The notes beneath the pieces are model-generated. The model made no database searches, had not been told where the DNA came from, and saw only the letters and a program-made list of their open reading frames with translations. A program made the translations under genes and the position numbers. 64,000 bases of DNA from Comamonas testosteroni (lineage in GTDB: Bacteria > Pseudomonadota > Gammaproteobacteria > Burkholderiales > Burkholderiaceae_C). How positions within the stretch are numbered: position 1 is the stretch's first letter; each line of letters starts with the position of its first letter. The DNA is taken from the NCBI RefSeq assembly GCF_000761245.1, contig NZ_AWOR01000068.1, forward strand, positions 248,001-312,000, written 5' to 3'. Shown in pieces: positions 9,111 through 17,029 of this stretch.

Positions 9111-11234
9111 CTACTCCCGAACCTCTGCCAGCAGCCGACGCACAGCCATCGCCAGAGCCTGAGGCTCGCTGACCCAGAAATGGGTTGTTGCGCCCAGTCT
9201 TTGCGCCGCTTGCTTTAAGGTCTCCAGCACCCGCTCAGGCTGGGTGCTGGTCACGCGCACCTGGGCTGCGCCTCGGTAGCCCTGCGCCACCTGCAACTGC
9301 TCACCGGGCCAAAGGCTTAGCCGCAGCTCATCCTGCAATAGCTCAATGTCGATGGGTGGCTGTATCGCACGCTTGCCTTTTTGTCTGGGCAGCTCAGGCA
9401 GCACCAACCGCGCGCTCACCTGCAGCTCAGCAGTATCCAAGGCCCCGACCGTCGCCCCCTGGCGATACGCGAGCACCGCAAGCCGCTTGCGCCGACTCAG
9501 GCCTGAGATCAGCACACAATCTGCAGCCACAGTCACTTCGGCCTCGGTCACCATCTGGGCAAAATGCGCTGCTTTCTTCTGCGCCACCGCAGGGTCACCA
9601 TCCCAGAACTGCAGCACCAGCCTCGGCGTCTGATGAATTTGCGCACCGAGCCGCTTCATCACCTCCAGCATGTTCTCGCTGCTGACAATATCAGAGTGCA
9701 CTTCAACGGCCAGAGGGCGCCCATCAGCCAAAGATTCCAGCTTGCGCTTGCAAGCCTCCAGCTCGCCCTCTTGCCCCATCAGGCCCATGGCCAGCAGCAG
9801 CGTATCGCCATAAACAAACGGCCGGGCCTGGAATTCATCAGCCCACTCGACTGCAGCGAGCTTGAGGGCTTCAGCTGCACCGGCGGTGCGCACTGCCGCC
9901 AACAGCGTCACCTCATGGCTGTGTATGCCACCGGACATCGACGCTGCACCCTGCTTCCAGGCCAGCGCCCGCAGCTCGGGGAACTGGTCTTCCAGACCGT
10001 AGCCCATTGCCAGCACCGATCGGCCAATGGCCAGCAAATCGCGCGGCATCTCGCCATAGGCCAGCCCCGGCCCGGCCACGGCCTGCGCCTGAAAGAGCTG
10101 CTGCCATTCAGGTGCATAGTCTGCTTCCGGCCTCCAGGCTGGCAGCAGCTGCGCCAGATAGCTGTTGGCATCGCTAATGGTGTCGAACTTGGCCACCATC
10201 ACACATTCGCCACTGTTATTGCCCGAAAACGCCTGCCACACCCGTATGGATGGCGCCGCGGCATGGGCGCGCTGCGTTTGCGGCACGCCAGCCCGTTTGC
10301 GGCCCGCACAGCCATGACGCAAACTGGGCTGGGCCAGACGCGAGCGCTGATGCTGCCAGCCCGCCAGAATCTCCTGCGCATTGCGCGCGGGCAGGCCGCC
10401 ATCGTGGAACGAGCAACCCTGCATGCGCTGATCAGGAGTGATGGACACAAAATCCACGCCCGCGCCGCAGTCCCCGCTACCGTCCGCTCCATCAAACAAG
10501 CGAGGCAATGGAACGGTATCGCCAAAGCACACAGAAAGGCGGCAAGGCAGCGGAGCATCCTGCACCATGGCCGCCAGTTGCAGCCGCCCCTCAGCCGTCA
10601 AATGCCTGCGCATATCGGCACCGATATACGAGAGCAGCGACACATCGTGGCAACCCAGTGCCGCCAACTCCCCCAGCAGACTGGGCAGCATAGTCAGCAC
10701 TGCCGCATCGACCAGCAGATTAGCGCCCCATCTTTGCCCATAGCTGGACAAAACCTGCGCCGTATCGCGCCAGCGCGGGTCGTCATAAAGAGAGATGCGC
10801 ACCTGCCCCAAGCGGCCCGCATACGCCGCAAAGCTGCCTGGGCGAATCAGCAGTCCATTGGTGGTGACATTCAGCGCCAGCGGCGTGGTTTCATGCAGCT
10901 GCTGAACCAGATCGGCAAAGCCGCGAAAGACAAAAGGCTCGCCGCCGCCAAACGCAACCTCCAACACACCGGCTGCGCTCAGGTCTTGCAGCACCTGCGC
11001 GGCGGAATCGACCGTCCATGCGCTCTCGCGCTGCACATCGCGTGAGCAGAAGTCACAGCTCAGATTGCATTTATTGGTAATGCCAAACATGGCCACCCGG
11101 GGTGCCACGCGCTGCAGATGCCGGGTTTCAGCGTTTTCAATGCGGATGCTGGTGCCGCTTTCCGGGTGGAAACGCAGCAGCGCGCCATCCAGCGGGTAGT
11201 CTCTGAACAGTTGACGGTGCGGCGCTTCTGGCAT
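9111..11234 (-). CDS. Radical SAM protein with SPASM-like region and unknown C-terminal half
   Basis: A 707-residue protein. The N-terminal half is a radical SAM enzyme: CNLSCDFC (C56, C60, C63 from this start) binds the 4Fe-4S/SAM cluster, followed by the GGGEPF motif and TTNG. Further cysteines at the end of the barrel (GDCGAG, GCSF, RHGC) suggest a SPASM-like auxiliary-cluster region. From about residue 345 a second, roughly 360-residue region begins (VWQAFSGNNSG, then MVAKFDT); I do not recognise it, and it may be a fused second gene. I chose the ATG at 11234, with GGA 8 nt upstream, over an upstream TTG. No small precursor-peptide gene is seen beside it, so a RiPP role is not supported. 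Its flanks are convergent hbd and a divergent crotonase gene. Confidence 0.78.
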   Translation of the reverse strand: MPEAPHRQLFRDYPLDGALLRFHPESGTSIRIENAETRHLQRVAPRVAMFGITNKCNLSCDFCSRDVQRESAWTVDSAAQVLQDLSAAGVLEVAFGGGEPFVFRGFADLVQQLHETTPLALNVTTNGLLIRPGSFAAYAGRLGQVRISLYDDPRWRDTAQVLSSYGQRWGANLLVDAAVLTMLPSLLGELAALGCHDVSLLSYIGADMRRHLTAEGRLQLAAMVQDAPLPCRLSVCFGDTVPLPRLFDGADGSGDCGAGVDFVSITPDQRMQGCSFHDGGLPARNAQEILAGWQHQRSRLAQPSLRHGCAGRKRAGVPQTQRAHAAAPSIRVWQAFSGNNSGECVMVAKFDTISDANSYLAQLLPAWRPEADYAPEWQQLFQAQAVAGPGLAYGEMPRDLLAIGRSVLAMGYGLEDQFPELRALAWKQGAASMSGGIHSHEVTLLAAVRTAGAAEALKLAAVEWADEFQARPFVYGDTLLLAMGLMGQEGELEACKRKLESLADGRPLAVEVHSDIVSSENMLEVMKRLGAQIHQTPRLVLQFWDGDPAVAQKKAAHFAQMVTEAEVTVAADCVLISGLSRRKRLAVLAYRQGATVGALDTAELQVSARLVLPELPRQKGKRAIQPPIDIELLQDELRLSLWPGEQLQVAQGYRGAAQVRVTSTQPERVLETLKQAAQRLGATTHFWVSEPQALAMAVRRLLAEVRE

Positions 11235-11381
11235 CTTTTTTCCAATTCGTGGGATCACGCCCAAAGCATAGCTGCGTGCAAGGCGCTGGCGTTAACACCT
11301 AGCTCTGCAAGCGATGACTCGTCCTGTATGCGACTGCTGCGGAAACCGCTGCGGTCTATTGTTTTGCGCAGGAGATTCACC

Positions 11382-12197
11382 ATGCAAATCGACATTCCCA
11401 ACCCTCCGCCCGAGGGCTGTATTTCTTGTGAAGTCCGCGGCCATGTGCTGCTGATCGGCATCAACCGCCCGGCCAAGCGCAATGGCTGGACGCCGGCCAT
11501 GTTCCAGCAACTGGCAGAGGCCTACACCCGGCTCGACGACGAGCCAGAGCTGCGCGTGGGCCTGCTCCATGCTTTTGGCGAACATTTCACGGCGGGACTG
11601 GATCTGCCCGTCATCGCCGAATTCATGAAGACTGGCCAGAAAGCCATCCCTGCCGGCCTCGTGGAGCCTCATGACTATGGCCTGCCCGGCTACCGCCGCC
11701 GCACCAAGCCCATGGTGGCCGCCGTCAAGGGCATCTGCTTTACCGTCGGCATAGAGCTGATGCTGGGCGCCGATATCGTCGTCGCTGCCGACAGCAGCCG
11801 CTTTGCACAGATGGAAGTACAGCGCTGCATCATGCCCACGGGCGGCGCCACGCTGCGCATGCCCGAGCGCGCCGGCGTGGGCAATGCCATGCTGCATCTG
11901 CTGACCGGCGACGCGTTCGATGCGGCCGAAGCCCTGCGCTGCAACTTTGTGCAAAAAGTGGTGCCTGCGGGCCAGGAACTGGACGAGGCTTTTCGCATTG
12001 CCGAGCGCATTGCCGCCCAGGCGCCGCAGGCCGTGGTGGCCACACGCCTCAATGTCCTCAAGGCCATAGAGCTGGGCCAGGCCGCCGCCGTGGCCGATTT
12101 CATCCCCGTGCAGCAGCGCCTGGCCAATAGCGAGGACGCCGCCGAAGGCGTGCGCTCCTTCGTCGAGAAACGCCCAGCCCGTTTTACCGGTCGTTAA
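11382..12197 (+). CDS. Enoyl-CoA hydratase/isomerase (crotonase) family protein
   Basis: Crotonase-fold acyl-CoA enzyme of 271 residues. The oxyanion-hole segments are visible as HAFGEHFTAGLDL and GICFTVGIELMLGADIV, and the later helix reads MEVQRCIMPTGGATLRMPERAGVG. The usual hydratase glutamates are not both evident at the standard places (I see E in MEVQ, but not the second), so isomerase, hydrolase or another crotonase reaction is possible. The ATG at 11382 has AGGAG 9 nt upstream and fits the family N terminus better than frames starting further upstream. A serine hydrolase gene follows 21 nt later on the same strand and is probably co-transcribed. A radical SAM gene lies divergently upstream. 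Confidence 0.87.
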   Translation: MQIDIPNPPPEGCISCEVRGHVLLIGINRPAKRNGWTPAMFQQLAEAYTRLDDEPELRVGLLHAFGEHFTAGLDLPVIAEFMKTGQKAIPAGLVEPHDYGLPGYRRRTKPMVAAVKGICFTVGIELMLGADIVVAADSSRFAQMEVQRCIMPTGGATLRMPERAGVGNAMLHLLTGDAFDAAEALRCNFVQKVVPAGQELDEAFRIAERIAAQAPQAVVATRLNVLKAIELGQAAAVADFIPVQQRLANSEDAAEGVRSFVEKRPARFTGR

Positions 12198-12218
12198 TCC
12201 AAAGTCCAAGAGGTGATG

Positions 12219-13544
12219 ATGAGTTTGAAGTCTTTTACGCACAAAACGCTTGTGCCACTTGCGCTGACAGCTATGGTTTCTGTAGTCCATGCACAAGCTG
12301 CCGCTCCCGCATTGCCCGACCCGGCCAGCACCAGCGTGCAGGCCATGGGGTGGATGCAGGGCTTTCCGCCCGCTGCCGACAAGCTCATCACCTTCGACAA
12401 CCCCCTGGGCAACACCTTTCCACGCAATCGCTGGACCTTCTCGCATATCCGCGAAATCACGCCCACAGCCAATGTCTGGCGCGGCCCTGGCGCGCCCAGC
12501 GCACTGCGCTCGACTCCGGTCGACATCGAACAAGTTCGCTTCAAGGTCATGGGCACGGGCGAGGAGCTGACCTTTGCCCAGGCGCTGGATCGCAACTACA
12601 CCGACGGCATCCTGGTCATGCACAAGGGCCGCGTGATCTATGAAAAATATCTGGGCGCACTGGAGCCGCAGCGCCCGCACCTGGCCATGTCGGTCACCAA
12701 GTCCTTTGTCGGCACCCTGGCCGCCCTGCTGGCCCACGAGGGCGTCATCAAGCCCGAAGCACCGGTGACCGACTATCTGCCCGAGATGAAGAACACCGCC
12801 TATGGCGACGCCACGGTGCGCCAGGTGATGGACATGACGATCGGCGTGAAGTACTCCGAGAACTACGCCGATCCCAAGGCAGAGGTCTGGGACTACGCCC
12901 GCGCCGGCGGCATGATGCCCCAGGGCAAGGACTATGCCGGGCCCAGGAGCTTCTACGAATTTCTGCAGACCCTGCAAAAAGAGGGCGAGCATGACCAGGG
13001 CTTTGCCTACAAGACAGTCAACGCCGAAGTCCTGGCCTGGATCGTGCGCCGCGCCAGCGGCAAGCCTCTGGCCCAGCTGCTGTCCGAGCGCATCTGGAGC
13101 CGCATCGGAGCCGAGCAGGACGCCTACTTCATGGTGGATCGCATAGGCACGGAATCGGGCGGCGGCGGGCTCAACACCACGCTGCGCGACCTGGCCCGCT
13201 TCGGCGAGCTGATGCGCAACGAAGGCCGCGCCGCCAGCGGCCAGCAGGTGCTGCCCAGGGCCGTGGTCCAGGACATCCGCCGCGGCGCCGACCCTGCCAA
13301 GTTTGTGAAGGCCGGTTATGCCACTCTGCCCGGCTGGTCGTATCGCAATATGTGGTGGGTCTCGCACAACCCCAACGGGGCCTATATGGCGCGCGGCATT
13401 CACGGTCAGGCCATCTATATCGACCCCAAGGCCCAGATGGTAGTGGTGCGCTATGCCTCCCACCCGATTGCGGGCAATGCAGGCATAGATCCGACCAGCC
13501 TGCCCATGTACCAGGCCTTGGCCGATGCGCTGACTGCCCGCTGA
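12219..13544 (+). CDS. Exported NylB/class C beta-lactamase-like serine hydrolase
   Basis: A 441-residue secreted serine hydrolase. A signal peptide is clear (positively charged start, hydrophobic core, cleavage after VVHA). The catalytic SxxK tetrad SVTK (S158, K161) and a tyrosine in FAYKTVNAEVL (Y264) place it in the beta-lactamase/transpeptidase fold, nearest in look to 6-aminohexanoate-dimer hydrolases and related amidases/esterases. Three starts in a row (GTG, ATG, ATG) are possible; the last ATG is 5 nt from AAGAGG and is preferred. It follows the crotonase gene by 21 nt and is followed by a hairpin terminator. The substrate is unknown; beta-lactam resistance is possible but is not indicated by any specific residue I can see. 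Confidence 0.85.
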   Translation: MSLKSFTHKTLVPLALTAMVSVVHAQAAAPALPDPASTSVQAMGWMQGFPPAADKLITFDNPLGNTFPRNRWTFSHIREITPTANVWRGPGAPSALRSTPVDIEQVRFKVMGTGEELTFAQALDRNYTDGILVMHKGRVIYEKYLGALEPQRPHLAMSVTKSFVGTLAALLAHEGVIKPEAPVTDYLPEMKNTAYGDATVRQVMDMTIGVKYSENYADPKAEVWDYARAGGMMPQGKDYAGPRSFYEFLQTLQKEGEHDQGFAYKTVNAEVLAWIVRRASGKPLAQLLSERIWSRIGAEQDAYFMVDRIGTESGGGGLNTTLRDLARFGELMRNEGRAASGQQVLPRAVVQDIRRGADPAKFVKAGYATLPGWSYRNMWWVSHNPNGAYMARGIHGQAIYIDPKAQMVVVRYASHPIAGNAGIDPTSLPMYQALADALTAR

Positions 13545-13596
13545 GCACGCGCCCGTTAAGAACGCGCCCGCCAGGCACGGGACAGTTTCAGCCGCG

Positions 13597-13625
13597 ACAG
13601 GCTCCGTACACGGAGCCTGTTTGCA
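13597..13625 (+). terminator. Hairpin terminator after the serine hydrolase gene
   Basis: An 11-bp perfect inverted repeat (ACAGGCTCCGT and its complement, separated by AC) at 13597-13620, about 50 bp after the hydrolase stop. The following bases (TTGCATTGC) are only weakly T-rich, so it is a moderate intrinsic terminator. Confidence 0.6.
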
Positions 13626-13665
13626 TTGCTCCATACCTCTCTACTACCTCTTTCGTATTGGCGGC

Positions 13666-13694
13666 TTGCAAATTAAATTGCACGCAATTTAATT
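13666..13694 (+). promoter_or_regulatory. OhrR operator overlapping the ohrR promoter
   Basis: A perfect 11-bp inverted repeat, AATTAAATTGC and its complement around AC, spans 13671-13694. It matches the AT-rich palindrome typically bound by OhrR repressors. A likely -35 (TTGCAA, 13666-13671) and -10 (TTTAAT, 13688-13693) lie at and inside it, so bound repressor would block polymerase. Transcription would begin only about 14 nt before the ATG, giving a near-leaderless ohrR mRNA with no Shine-Dalgarno sequence. Confidence 0.8.
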
Positions 13695-13713
13695 GTCTGC
13701 AATAATTCAACCC

Positions 13714-14190
13714 ATGCGATCCGATGACAACCTCTTCCCCGACAGCTCCGAGCTGCTGCGCCTGGACAATCAGGTCTGCTTTGCGCTGTACTCGGCATCG
13801 CTGGCCATGACCAAGCTCTATAAGCCCTTGCTGGATGCCATAGGCCTGACTTACCCTCAGTACCTGGTCATGCTGGTGCTCTGGGAAGGCGACCAGCTCA
13901 CGGTCTCGGAACTGGGCGAGCGTCTTTACCTGGATTCAGGCACGCTGACGCCCTTGCTCAAGCGACTGGAGAGCGCAGGCCTGCTGGCACGCCAGCGCGA
14001 TGCACAGGACGAGCGCCGCGTGCGCATCGCCCTCACGGATACCGGCCGGGCACTGCGCGCCGAGGCCGAGAAAATACCTGCCTGCGTGCTTCAGAGCACC
14101 CAGTGCACCCTGCCCGAACTGCAGGCTCTTACGGGCCAGCTCAGCACACTGCGCGCACGGCTGGCACCGCGCCGCAGCCACTCCGGCTGA
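13714..14190 (+). CDS. ohrR: Organic-hydroperoxide-sensing MarR-family repressor OhrR
   Basis: MarR-type dimeric repressor (158 residues) that releases DNA when a cysteine is oxidised by organic hydroperoxide. The N-terminal sensor C22 lies in [12 protein letters not shown], and additional cysteines C124 and C131 near the C terminus match the two-cysteine, disulfide-forming class known from Xanthomonas. The winged helix is at about residues 60-105 ([25 protein letters not shown], then [10 protein letters not shown]). The ATG at 13714 is used because the only earlier in-frame option is a TTG inside the operator. ohr follows 63 bp downstream on the same strand and should be the main target, with the repressor controlling itself through the palindrome before its start. 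Confidence 0.95.
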   Translation: MRSDDNLFPDSSELLRLDNQVCFALYSASLAMTKLYKPLLDAIGLTYPQYLVMLVLWEGDQLTVSELGERLYLDSGTLTPLLKRLESAGLLARQRDAQDERRVRIALTDTGRALRAEAEKIPACVLQSTQCTLPELQALTGQLSTLRARLAPRRSHSG

Positions 14191-14253
14191 TACCGGGGTG
14201 ACGATTTCCTCCACCCGCCCGCACTGCCGGGCAATCTCGCAAAGGAAGACACC

Positions 14254-14670
14254 ATGGCCCAGCTCGACAAAGTTCTCTACACCGCCCACGCCCACACAAC
14301 CGGCGGCCGCGAAGGCGCTTCGCGCACCGATGATGGCCGCTTGGACATCCAGCTCAGCTCGCCCGGCGGCGCCGGCAAGGGCACCAACCCTGAGCAGCTG
14401 TTTGCCGCCGGTTACTCCGCCTGCTTTATCGGTGCCATGAAAGCCGTGGCCGCTCGCCAGAAGATCACCCTGCCTGCCGACCTGTCAGTAGACGCAGAAG
14501 TCGATCTGGGCCCCGTGGGCGAAGTGTTCGGCATCGCCGTACGCATGAAGATCAGCCTGCCCGGCATGGACAAGGCTGCGGCCCAGCAACTGGTGGACGC
14601 CGCTCACAAGGTCTGCCCCTACTCCAACGCCACGCGCGGCAATATCGGCGTGACGCTGACCATCGCCTAA
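14254..14670 (+). CDS. ohr: Organic hydroperoxide resistance protein (Ohr)
   Basis: Thiol peroxidase of the OsmC/Ohr fold that reduces organic hydroperoxides with lipoylated proteins as electron donor. The 138 residues are the normal length, with the peroxidatic C57 in YSACF, the resolving C121 in VCPYSNATRGN and the conserved arginine in GASR (R24). An AAGGAAG site lies upstream of the ATG. It follows ohrR in the same direction. Its last bases overlap the end of the convergent 2H phosphoesterase gene by 4 nt. Confidence 0.96.
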   Translation: MAQLDKVLYTAHAHTTGGREGASRTDDGRLDIQLSSPGGAGKGTNPEQLFAAGYSACFIGAMKAVAARQKITLPADLSVDAEVDLGPVGEVFGIAVRMKISLPGMDKAAAQQLVDAAHKVCPYSNATRGNIGVTLTIA

Positions 14671-15332
14671 AGCGGCTCAGGCCACAGGGCACCGGGCGCT
14701 GCAGCGTAGCGCCCGGTGTCCAGTTCGAAGACGCCTTCAAGCGTCAGCGGCCCGGCAATATCGGCCGCCGCATAGCGGGCCAGCGCCAGCTGCCTTACCT
14801 CGAAGACCGGCAAGTCCTGGATCATTGCCAGCAACTTGTCCACAGCCTCTCGCAGCGGCAGCCGTCTCGCATAGTGGCCCAGGGTCACATGGGGTACATA
14901 GCGCCAGCCCGGCGCGGGCTCCACGGGCACCAGCGCCGTATGCAGGCGCTGCAGGCATTCCTGCCCCCGGCCGACACCCAGATAGGGCACGGTGGTGAAG
15001 CTGCCAACCCCCGCGACTTGCACGGCAAAAGGGCCAAGCCGCAGGCCTTGCAGCATGGCGACATCAGCGCTCAACGCCAGCCGGTCATATTCCCGCGCCG
15101 CATGCTCATCCCCTCCCCGGCACAGCCCCCTATAGGCCAGCGTGATATGTGGCTGGCGCGCATGGCGCGGCAGCAGGGCATCACCGAGTCTGGATCTGGC
15201 CTGCTGCAGCAAGGACTCCAGGTCAGGGCCTTGCAGCATCACCACCCAGACGGCGCACCAGGGGCAGCCTTGATGCCACTCTGCAAAATCCCGGTCCTCG
15301 CAGGGCTGTGAAAGTGCTTCGCTGTCTTGCAT
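14667..15332 (-). CDS. 2H phosphoesterase (2'-5' RNA ligase/LigT-like)
   Basis: A 221-residue member of the 2H phosphoesterase superfamily, which hydrolyses or forms 2'-5' or cyclic phosphodiester bonds in RNA or nucleotides. Both HxT motifs are present: HITL (H62, T64) and HVTL (H148, T150), about 86 residues apart as expected. The N-terminal 30 residues are longer than in compact homologues and contain three cysteines (QPCED, HQGCPWC), which is unusual. No ribosome site is clear before the ATG. It is divergent from srkA across 177 bp and convergent with ohr. Its substrate cannot be told from sequence. Confidence 0.82.
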   Translation of the reverse strand: MQDSEALSQPCEDRDFAEWHQGCPWCAVWVVMLQGPDLESLLQQARSRLGDALLPRHARQPHITLAYRGLCRGGDEHAAREYDRLALSADVAMLQGLRLGPFAVQVAGVGSFTTVPYLGVGRGQECLQRLHTALVPVEPAPGWRYVPHVTLGHYARRLPLREAVDKLLAMIQDLPVFEVRQLALARYAAADIAGPLTLEGVFELDTGRYAAAPGALWPEPL

Positions 15333-15422
15333 GCGGGCAGTGTGCCAGCTTCGGCCGCATGCACAGCACCAAGACAGTTTTTCCCAATTTTCAGGCCACC
15401 AGGCCAGTCCTGTCCGATGGAT

Positions 15423-15445
15423 ATTGCTATCAAATCAAAAGCAAT
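15423..15445 (-). repeat. Possible truncated dispersed repeat / small inverted repeat
   Basis: ATTGCT and AGCAAT flank an 11-nt centre in the gap between ligT-like and srkA. Read on the minus strand it contains TTTGATAGC, the start of the dispersed element described at 21470, 33512 and 44218. It may be a decayed fragment; the match is short. Confidence 0.3.
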
Positions 15446-15509
15446 CTTGTCGGCGTATGCGCAACCCCGTCCGACCCGGACTGACCTGTTTGGGCCTGAC
15501 AATGCAGGA

Positions 15510-16544
15510 ATGAGCGATACACAAGACCCCTCTCACCCCTATGCGGACCTCACGCCGGATTGCGTGATCGATGCGCTGTGCAGCACGGGCCTTGTGCCGG
15601 ACGGACGGCTGACGGCGCTGAGCTCCTATGAAAACCGCGTCTATCTGGCCCACCAGGACGAGGGCGACAGGGTTGTCGCCAAGTTCTACCGCCCCGGCCG
15701 CTGGAGCCGCACCCAGATCGAGGAAGAGCACGCCTTCTCCCAGGAGTTGGCGGACGGGGAAGTTCCCGTGGTTGCACCACTGGTGCTGCAAGGACAGACT
15801 GTGCATGAACATGCGGGCTTTCTGTTCAGCATCAGCCCCTGGCGCGGTGGGCGCCGCCCCGAGCTGGACGACTGGGAGGTGCTGGAATGGACAGGCCGTT
15901 TTCTAGCCCGCATCCACACCGTGGGTGCCGCCCGGCCCTTTGCGCATCGTCCGGCGCTGAACCTGAAAAGCTTCGGCTACGAATCCATGCACTATCTGCT
16001 CGAACATGAGGTCGTCGCGCTCGAAGTGCGCAGCCGCTGGCAGCATGCTTGCGACAAAGCTCTTTCATTGATAGCACCGTCTGTTGATGGGCTAAGTGCC
16101 GCAGGACACTTTGCCCTGCATTCTGCGACACAGATTCGCCTGCATGGCGACTGCCACCCGGGAAACATTCTCTGGACGCCGCTGGACGACGAAGGCCATG
16201 GCGGCCCGCATTTCGTCGATCTGGACGACGCGCGCAGCGGTCCTGCCGTGCAGGATCTGTGGATGCTGCTCTCGGGCGACCGGGGTCAGCAGACGCAGCA
16301 GCTGTCGGCCCTGCTCGAAGGCTATGAACAGTTCCGCAGCTTCGACCGGCGCGAGCTGGCACTGATCGAGCCGCTGCGCACCCTGCGCCTGCTGCATTAC
16401 AGCGCCTGGCTGGCGCGCCGCTGGCAGGACCCGATCTTTGCCATCAACTTCCCCTGGTTCGGCAGCACCGACTACTGGCAGGGCCAGGTGGGCATGCTGA
16501 ACGAACAGATCGAAGCCATGCAGCAGGAGCCGCTCTACGCCTAG
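15510..16544 (+). CDS. srkA: Stress response kinase A (YihE/SrkA)
   Basis: APH-like Ser/Thr protein kinase (344 residues) that in E. coli protects against Cpx- and oxidative-stress-linked death. The catalytic loop LHGDCHPGNILW and the metal-binding segment FVDLDDARSGPAVQDLWML are nearly those of E. coli SrkA, as is the C-terminal INFPWFGSTDYW. I chose ATG 15510 because upstream in-frame sequence is not SrkA-like; its ribosome site (CAGGA) is weak and close. The segment just before the catalytic loop (16064-16112) is about eight residues longer than in the E. coli protein as I recall it, and resembles an in-frame copy of a dispersed repeat. It stands alone downstream of the stress genes ohrR-ohr. 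Confidence 0.92.
   Translation: MSDTQDPSHPYADLTPDCVIDALCSTGLVPDGRLTALSSYENRVYLAHQDEGDRVVAKFYRPGRWSRTQIEEEHAFSQELADGEVPVVAPLVLQGQTVHEHAGFLFSISPWRGGRRPELDDWEVLEWTGRFLARIHTVGAARPFAHRPALNLKSFGYESMHYLLEHEVVALEVRSRWQHACDKALSLIAPSVDGLSAAGHFALHSATQIRLHGDCHPGNILWTPLDDEGHGGPHFVDLDDARSGPAVQDLWMLLSGDRGQQTQQLSALLEGYEQFRSFDRRELALIEPLRTLRLLHYSAWLARRWQDPIFAINFPWFGSTDYWQGQVGMLNEQIEAMQQEPLYA
16064..16112 (+). repeat. Candidate dispersed ~50-bp repeat inserted in frame in srkA
   Basis: The stretch contains ATTGATAGC, TTGATGGGCTAAG and a GCAGGACA tail in the order seen in the intergenic element (TTGATAGCTG ... AAGCG ... ACAGCC). It is more AT-rich than the surrounding gene and encodes residues before the kinase catalytic loop where homologues are shorter. 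The match is imperfect, so this is a candidate only. Confidence 0.4.
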
Positions 16545-16566
16545 GGCGGTCCATGCCTGCAAAGCG

Positions 16567-17028
16567 CTAGCAGCGCCCCTGCAAACGGCATTCGGGCACG
16601 AGCTGCCCACGTGCATCGCGCCATTGCACGGCATCGCCGCTCTGTGCGGGGGCCGGCGGCGGCTCGGGCTGCGCCTCTGGTGCCTGCGGGCGATTGGGGT
16701 CATGCAGCACGGTGGAGGACCCCACCCCGACGCCCACGCTGGCACCGCCCACGCCGGTGGACGCGCCCACACCGGCACTGCCCAGTACCTGCCCGCGCTG
16801 ATTGACGCCTACGCCCACACCGACAGGCCCGACGCCCGTGCCGACGCCTGCGCTGAGACCGCCGCTGCCAAGGCCCACGCCCACCGAAAACGGCCCCACC
16901 GGAATCCCGACGCCCACGCCAGCTCCTACGGAGCCGCAGGCGGGTAAGGCCAGCACCATAGCGGCGGCCCAGACCGTGCTCAGGATTCTGTGATGACCGG
17001 GCTTGATGGTGACTGGCATGGAATTCAT
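16567..17028 (-). CDS. Gly/Val-rich putative lipoprotein
   Basis: Unrecognised 153-residue protein. A lipoprotein signal peptide is visible (hydrophobic AAAMVLALPAC with the lipobox cysteine at LPAC). The mature part begins with about 75 residues of low-complexity Gly-Val-Gly-Val repeats, then a Pro/Ala/Glu-rich linker and a short tail with two cysteines (PECRLQGRC). Its start lies 1 nt after the stop of the TetR regulator gene, so translation is probably coupled; a second ATG at 17019 is possible. It is likely anchored in the outer membrane facing the periplasm, role unknown. The repetitive codons make short antisense frames, which I ignored. Confidence 0.7.
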   Translation of the reverse strand: MNSMPVTIKPGHHRILSTVWAAAMVLALPACGSVGAGVGVGIPVGPFSVGVGLGSGGLSAGVGTGVGPVGVGVGVNQRGQVLGSAGVGASTGVGGASVGVGVGSSTVLHDPNRPQAPEAQPEPPPAPAQSGDAVQWRDARGQLVPECRLQGRC

Positions 17029-17029
17029 C

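Noticed and set aside
11292-13634. A 780-codon minus-strand open frame opposite the crotonase and serine hydrolase genes
   Set aside because: It crosses two well-supported genes on the other strand and encodes His/Gly/Ala-rich sequence typical of antisense frames in high-GC DNA.
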